Shown here piece by piece: positions 58,681-64,000 of a DNA stretch of 64,000 nt (its first letter is position 1; the number at the start of each line of letters is the position of its first letter). The translations under genes were made by a program, and so were the position numbers. Source of the stretch: Trogon surrucura (lineage: Eukaryota > Chordata > Aves > Trogoniformes > Trogonidae); NCBI GenBank assembly GCA_020746105.1, contig CM036621.1, positions 47,092,264-47,156,263 on the forward strand. The letters are read 5' to 3'. The notes beneath the pieces are model-generated. The model was not told the origin of the DNA. It made no database searches and saw nothing but the letters and a program-made list of their open reading frames with translations.

Positions 58681-59541
58681 ATGGCCCTGGTGCTCAGTGC
58701 TCATCCGCAGCTCACGGCAACGCTGGTTCTGCTCCTGTCCGTGCTCAGCTTGGCTGCAGGTGGGAAGCTGCTGGCGGTGGCGGTGGATGGGAGTCGTTGG
58801 CTCAGCATGCAGGAAGTGTTGGACATTCTCAGTCGGAAGGGACATGAAATAGTCGTTGTTGCACCTGAAATAAGCAAACATATAAAGCCCTCGAAGAATT
58901 TTGTTATGAAAACGTATCCAATCCCTTTCACAAAGGAAGAGGTGGATGGAAGTTTCCATTCGTTTTCACACGAAGTATTTGAAGAAGGATATTTTCTGGA
59001 AAGATTTCTTAAAGTATACCAGAGACTGAAAAGAATTTCTGACATGACCCTCTCTAGCTGTGCACACTTACTGTACAACAAAGAGCTTGTCCGATATCTT
59101 CAGGAGAGCAAGTTTGATGCTGTCTTTACAGACCCTGTACTACCCTGCGGGCAGATACTGGCAGACCATCTTTCAGTCCCTTCCGTGTTTTTTTTCCGGG
59201 TAATGCCGTGTGGTTTAGATTTTGAAGGCACTCAATGCCCCAATCCCCCTTCTTATGTCCCCAGGTTATTCACAGACCTTACAGACCGCATGAACTTTTT
59301 CCAGCGAGTGAAGAATCTGATGTTTGACATCCCAAATTATTTTCTCTGTGACTTTGCCTTTCAATCATACACAAAACTGGCTTCTGAGTTCCTCCAGCGA
59401 GATGTGACTGTACTGGATCTCTTGCGCAAGGCTTCCATTTGGCTCATAAGGCTAGATTTTGTGTTAGATTATCCAAGACCTTTGATGCCTAACATGATTG
59501 TAATTGGAGGAGTAAACTGTGCTTACAAGAAGCTACCTCAG
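58681..59541 (+). CDS. UGT1A: UGT1A alternative first exon F1, catalytic His replaced by Arg
   Basis: An 861-nt, 287-codon exon starting MALVLSAHPQ, with signal peptide about 1-26, ending YKKLPQ|GTGGGT in phase 0. The catalytic His of GSHWLSM is Arg39 (CGT at 58795-58797). It also has Val174 (GTA, 59200-59202) where the eight-residue neighbourhood F-L-R-G-x-P-C has an invariant Gly in the other complete exons. Asp in FDAVFTDP is kept. The frame is fully open and its 3' third is almost identical to F2. It may encode an enzyme with altered chemistry (human UGT1A4 has Pro here) or an inactive one. Confidence 0.9.
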
Positions 59542-60240
59542 GTGGGTCATGCTCTGTTTTCACTTCTTGCTCTGACAGACTTCTGTGTTCAGACAAGTGG
59601 GATTTTGTGTTGCAGATGTGAGTTAAGTTCCTATTTAGGATGTGTTAGGCAAGTAATCGTGAAAGAAATTATTTTTCTCTCACTTTCTTCCTCACTTCCC
59701 ATTTTCTGTGTAGGCAGCTACACCTTCTCATAAGGTACGCTCACCTAAAGAGAAACTCTAGATTACTCTAACGAAGGTATGTGACGGGATGCTGAATCCA
59801 CCAGCTAAAGAGATTGTCCTACCACCCGCAAATTCTGACAAAGTGCTGGATTTTTCTCACAATCAGCTCACATGGGATGGCTCAGAAAACCTTAAAAGTT
59901 CTTTCCAGGCTCAAAACCCCAGTCCTAATGAATGAAGCTACAGAGCAGGTCTGATTTGGCACATCCAGCACAGCATGATATGCTCTAAGGGATTGGATGC
60001 AGGCTTAGTGATTAGGCTGACCTCTCAAATGTGGCACGCACTTTGGGTGCCTCAGATGTAGAAGACAGCAATGTGCACAGGTCTTACTGTAGATCCTCCT
60101 CTACTTCTCTGCGGGAGAGCCTGGAGTGAAAGTACCCCTCAAAGGGTGCTCATACATCTCTGCTCTGCCCACTGAGCTCACAGAGCAAACCCCTCCATCC
60201 CCTGAGGCACATCTCAGATGCTGAAAGCAACAATTAGGGC
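59542..60240. other. F1 downstream sequence
   Basis: 59542-59720 is shared with 61651-61830 (F2). The remainder is unique. No gene. Confidence 0.55.
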
Positions 60241-60244
60241 GCAT

Positions 60245-60789
60245 GAGGTGCAGAAAACCTGGCATTCTACTTTCACTTCATCAGTTCTCACTCCGGAAAC
60301 AATCTTGCACAGCTCTTCCACATAGCCACGGGGCCATAAGCCTCCTAGAAATGAGGCTTCAAAGAGACAGGGGTGCGGGAGGCGGAAGGGCAGATTTTGC
60401 CCAGGGGGAAGGGAGCAGCTTCTGCTAGGCTGAGTGGTGATGTGGATGTCACACATCTCCTGCACTTGCAAATGCTTCAGCCAGAGGGCGGCTATCAGAA
60501 CTGCAGTCCCACCCAGAACCACTCCTGCCTCCTTCCTAGAACACTCTTTACTGTTCCTCTATCAGAAACACATGAGGGTTACCTGGTGGGTCCATCATAA
60601 ACCATCAGCCCGTGGACTTGGCTGAACCTCGTACTTTTTATGTGGCCTTTTATCAAATGGATGATTATACATTTACCACACGGCAAATAACTTAAGCTGA
60701 AGCACAGATTGTTAAAGGCGTGGAGCTGGTGCTACTGCTTCAGTGCAGCCAGTTGTTTCGTTTCTGGGCGACACCGGATTTCTGCAGGA
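60245..60789 (+). repeat. F2 upstream block, shared with F3
   Basis: About 540 bp nearly identical to 63180-63737, including 'tgattatacatttaccacac' and the leader. It shows that F2 and F3 promoters are recent duplicates. F1 has only the last about 130 bp in common. Confidence 0.85.
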
Positions 60790-61650
60790 ATGGCCCTGGT
60801 GCTCAGTGCTCATCCGCAGCTCACGGCAACACTGGTTCTGCTCCTGTCCATGCTCAGCTTGGCTGCGGGTGGGAAGCTGCTGGTGGTGCCAGTGGACGGG
60901 AGTCATTGGCTCAGCATGCGGGAAGTGTTGGACATTCTCCGTCAGAAGGGACATGAAGTAGTCGTCGTTGCACCTGAGGCCAGTTTACACATAAAACCAA
61001 CAAAGAATTTTGTTATGAAAATGTATCCAGTCCCTTTTACACAGGAAGAGCTGAGTGAAAATATGCAAGCGTTTTTACAAGATACACTTGAAGAACCATC
61101 TTTTCTGGAAAGATTTCGTAGAACGTATCGAAATATGAAAAGATTCTCTGATTTGGCATTCTCTACCTGTGCACATTTACTGTCCAACAAAGAGCTTGTC
61201 CGATATCTTCAGGAGAGCAAGTTTGATGCTGTCTTCACAGATCCCGTAATACCATGCGGGCAGATACTGGCAGACCATCTTTCAATCCCTTCTGTGTTTT
61301 TCTTACGGGGGATACCATGTGGTTTAGAATTTGAAGCCACTCAGTGTCCCAATCCCCCTTCTTACGTCCCTAGGGGTCTTACAGAGCACACAGACCGCAT
61401 GAACTTTTTCCAGCGGGTGAAGAATCTGATGTTCGACATCCCAAATTATTTTCTCTGTGACTTTGCCTTTCAACCATACACAAAACTGGCTTCTGAGTTC
61501 CTCCAGCGAGATGTGACTGTACTGGATCTCTTGCGCAAGGCTTCCATTTGGCTCTTAAGGCTAGATTTTGTGTTAGATTATCCAAGACCTTTGATGCCTA
61601 ACATGATTGTAATTGGAGGAGTAAACTGTGCTTACAAGAAGCTACCTCAG
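60790..61650 (+). CDS. UGT1A: UGT1A alternative first exon F2
   Basis: A 287-codon exon starting MALVLSAHPQ (ATG 60790, context ggaATGG). His39 in VPVDGSHWLSM, Asp in FDAVFTDP, LRGIPC motif. It ends YKKLPQ|GTGGGT. The first about 30 codons and the last third are nearly identical to F1, and the middle (residues about 70-120) differs. Confidence 0.93.
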
Positions 61651-63175
61651 GTGGGTCATGCTCTGTTTTTACTTCTTGCTCTGACAGACTTCTGTGTTCA
61701 CACGAGTGGGATTTTGTGTTGCAGATGTGATTTAAGTTCCCATTTACGATGTGTTAGGCAAGTAATTATGAACAAAATTATTTTTCTCTCCCTTTCCATT
61801 TTCTGTGTAGGCAGCTATACCTTCTCACTTACAAAGTATGCTCAGTACAGGCCTTTTTGTTATGTGCATTCAAAGCCATTTTGTGTAACGTTGCCTAACT
61901 TGGTACTCTCCTTCCCCCTTAGTTTTTGTTGGAAAAGCAGCAGGCAAGCCTGAGGGGCTGTCAAAGCCTTGCAATTAGTTATAGCCCATACGTCTTTGAA
62001 AAAATTTCTATAGGAGGGTCTGGTATTTACTGAGAAATACATACTAGGCTTCTCTCCTGGTACAACCTTTGCTGCCTTACCACTTCTTTCTTTGTCAATG
62101 AATTTGCCTGCTTCTTCACATGGGTATTTCCAAAGCTGGACTCAGGGGGAATGTTGCAGGTTGGGGACTCTCAGGTTAGGAAGTGCCATCTCTGTTTACA
62201 GGCAGGCCTCAGAAGATTTTGCCTTGGTGACTGAGAAAGTCAATGAGGCTGATCGTTGTGATGTGATATAGCTTTGCTCAGAAACCTCCTCTCAAACACC
62301 TCCTACCACCAACTGATGAATTCAACTTCTTTGCTAGAGTTAGGAGAAAGAAAAGATAGTGGGAAGGGCATAAGATGTTTTGATGTCCATCAGAGCACAG
62401 GTTATAGCCACCAGTGAAACTGAGTTTGATCTTTCACATTTGTCTTTACTTGGTGGATGACACTGTACTTGTGGGACTTCTCCAACTGTCTGCTGGTAGA
62501 AGAAAAAACAAATTCCTACTGCAGATTCTTCTCTTGACTTGCTACAGCAGCAAGAGTCCATGGTAACCTTAGCTTTGTGAGCCTTCTCCTTCTCCTCCTC
62601 TTCCAGATCTCACAGACATAGCTTCTCATACTGTGTTTCTGCTTTATGTGACTTGCCTACAAGACATACAGGCTTCTGGGATCTATGCTACAGGTTCTGT
62701 GCTGGCATTTAATTCCATTATCAGGTTTACAACACCATAGCAGAATCTGCTACATCTCAGCTGTGGCATCCTCACTAACTTTCGCAATACATTTTGCCCT
62801 GCTTGAGCTGGCCCTGCATCTCTATCTCAATGCAGGTCTCCCAAAACACATCAGGTAGAAAAGGAAAGAGATGGACCCAGCACTGGTCCTAAAATAAGAC
62901 ACTGAAGGACCTTTCTCATCTGGGAGGTCTCAGAGGAAAAGTCATTCTAGAAGAAGTACTAGCAGGCTGAGGAGGGAACAGCTCTATCTTCCAAGTCCCC
63001 TACCTTTCATGCTGGGCATGGGCACAGTAGTAATAACAAAAGGGCACACCTTCTGCAGCAGCCTCAAGGCGTTATTCTGAATCCAGCTTTTAAGGCTGTC
63101 ACACACCACATGGAGGAACTTAACCAAAACCCTCATTCATTTGTACCTTTGCAGAAACTCGTAGTACTTCCTAGT
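61651..63175. other. Spacer between F2 and F3
   Basis: The first 180 bp are shared with F1; the rest is unique with no gene or RNA seen. Confidence 0.5.
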
Positions 63176-63179
63176 GCTA

Positions 63180-63737
63180 AACATACTGGTTGCACTTCCA
63201 TCTTCATCTGTCTTCTCACTCTGGAAACAATCTTGCACAGCTCTTCCACATAGCCACGGGGCCATAAGCCTCCTAGAAATGAGGCTTCAAAGAGACAGGG
63301 GTGCGGGAGGCGGAAGGGCGGATTTTGCCCAGGGGGAAGGGAGCAGCCTCTGCTAGGCTGAGTGGTGATGTGGATGTCACACATCTCCTGCACTTGCAAA
63401 TGCTTCAGCCAGAGGGCGGCTATCAGAACTGCAGTCCCACCCAGAACCACTCCTGCCTCCTTCCTAGAACACTCTTTACTGTTCCTCTATCAGAAACACA
63501 TGAGGGTTACCTGGTGGGTCCATCATAAACCATCAGCCCGTGGACTTGGCTGAACTTCATACTTGTCATGCGGCCTTTTATCAAATGGATGATTATACAT
63601 TTACCACACAGCAAATAACTTAAGGATCAAAAGCTGAAGCTGAAGCACAGATTGCTTAAAGGCGTGGAGCTGGTGCTACTGCTTCAGTGCAGCCAGTGGT
63701 TTCGTTTCTGGGTGACACTCACTGGATTTCTGCAGGA
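63180..63737 (+). repeat. F3 upstream block
   Basis: Second copy of 60245-60789. Confidence 0.85.
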
Positions 63738-64000
63738 ATGGCCCTGGTGCTCAGTGCTCATCCGCAGCTCATGGCAACACTGGTTCTGCTCCTGTCCGTG
63801 CTCAGCTTGGCTGCGGGTGGGAAGCTGCTGGTGGTGCCGTTGGACGGGAGTCATTGGCTCAGCATGCGGGAAGTGTTGGACATCCTCAGTCAGAAGGGAC
63901 ATGAAGTAGTCGTCGTTGCACCTGAGATCAGTTTACACATAAAACCAACAAAGAATTTTGTTATGAAAATGTACCCAGTCCCTTTTACACAGGAAGAGCT
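63738..64000 (+). CDS. UGT1A: UGT1A alternative first exon F3 (cut by window end)
   Basis: The first 87 codons and two bases are present: signal peptide, His39 in VPLDGSHWLSM, and a stretch almost identical to F2 (ISLHIKPTKNFVMKMYPVPF). The window ends before the TDP motif. Confidence 0.9.
   Translation, partial: MALVLSAHPQLMATLVLLLSVLSLAAGGKLLVVPLDGSHWLSMREVLDILSQKGHEVVVVAPEISLHIKPTKNFVMKMYPVPFTQEE

Noticed and set aside
1-64000. CRISPR arrays, operons, prophages or other bacterial systems
   Set aside because: None seen; introns, LINEs and LTRs mark this as vertebrate nuclear DNA.

Overview
This is nuclear DNA from a bird. The CR1 LINEs end in the ATTCTATG-type octamer repeat, the LTRs look like avian endogenous retrovirus LTRs, there is a tRNA-headed SINE with a CR1 tail, and the gene order is USP40 next to UGT1A, as in other vertebrates. 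I cannot name the order or species.

Left part (1-14.8 kb): the minus strand carries the 5' half of USP40, a ubiquitin-specific protease. Thirteen coding exons can be placed with GT-AG junctions (622-14804, 612 codons), and the rest of the gene lies left of the window. Its probable promoter is a GC-rich island at 24.15-24.96 kb, which places 14.8-24.4 kb in USP40 intron 1. A direct duplication links 6.4-11.1 kb (inside USP40) with 16.3-22.8 kb (upstream of the ATG exon). The block is a chimera of USP40 exons 7-8 and a relic of a UGT1A first exon. The upstream copy also holds two LTRs and a SINE that the other copy lacks.

Right part (25.5-64 kb): the plus strand is the variable half of a UGT1A cluster. 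There are nine alternative first exons, eight complete and one cut by the window end. Each encodes a signal peptide and an N-terminal aglycone-binding half of about 280-290 codons, and each complete one ends in a phase-0 splice donor. Exons 2-5, which would supply the UDP-glucuronic-acid-binding half and the membrane anchor, are not in the window. I call the exons A1 (25.6 kb), A2 (33.8), A3 (45.1), B3 (49.7), C (53.1), D (56.4), F1 (58.7), F2 (60.8) and F3 (63.7). A and B types form tandem dyads: A1 with a broken B1 (31.4 kb), A2 with a broken B2 (37.8 kb), and A3 with intact B3. A fourth, broken A-type exon lies at 22.5 kb, and a remnant of it sits in USP40 intron 6. Between B2 and A3 lies a second, almost identical copy of the USP40 promoter island (39.4-40.5 kb), followed by a 2.85-kb CR1 with a long open EN-RT frame.

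Most unusual points: F1 has Arg in place of the catalytic His; A1-A3 share an identical 5' segment beside diverged 3' segments; the USP40 promoter island is duplicated inside the UGT1A array; USP40 exon 7 has a spliceable-looking copy upstream of the start codon; and several dated insertions are present in one duplicate and absent from another.
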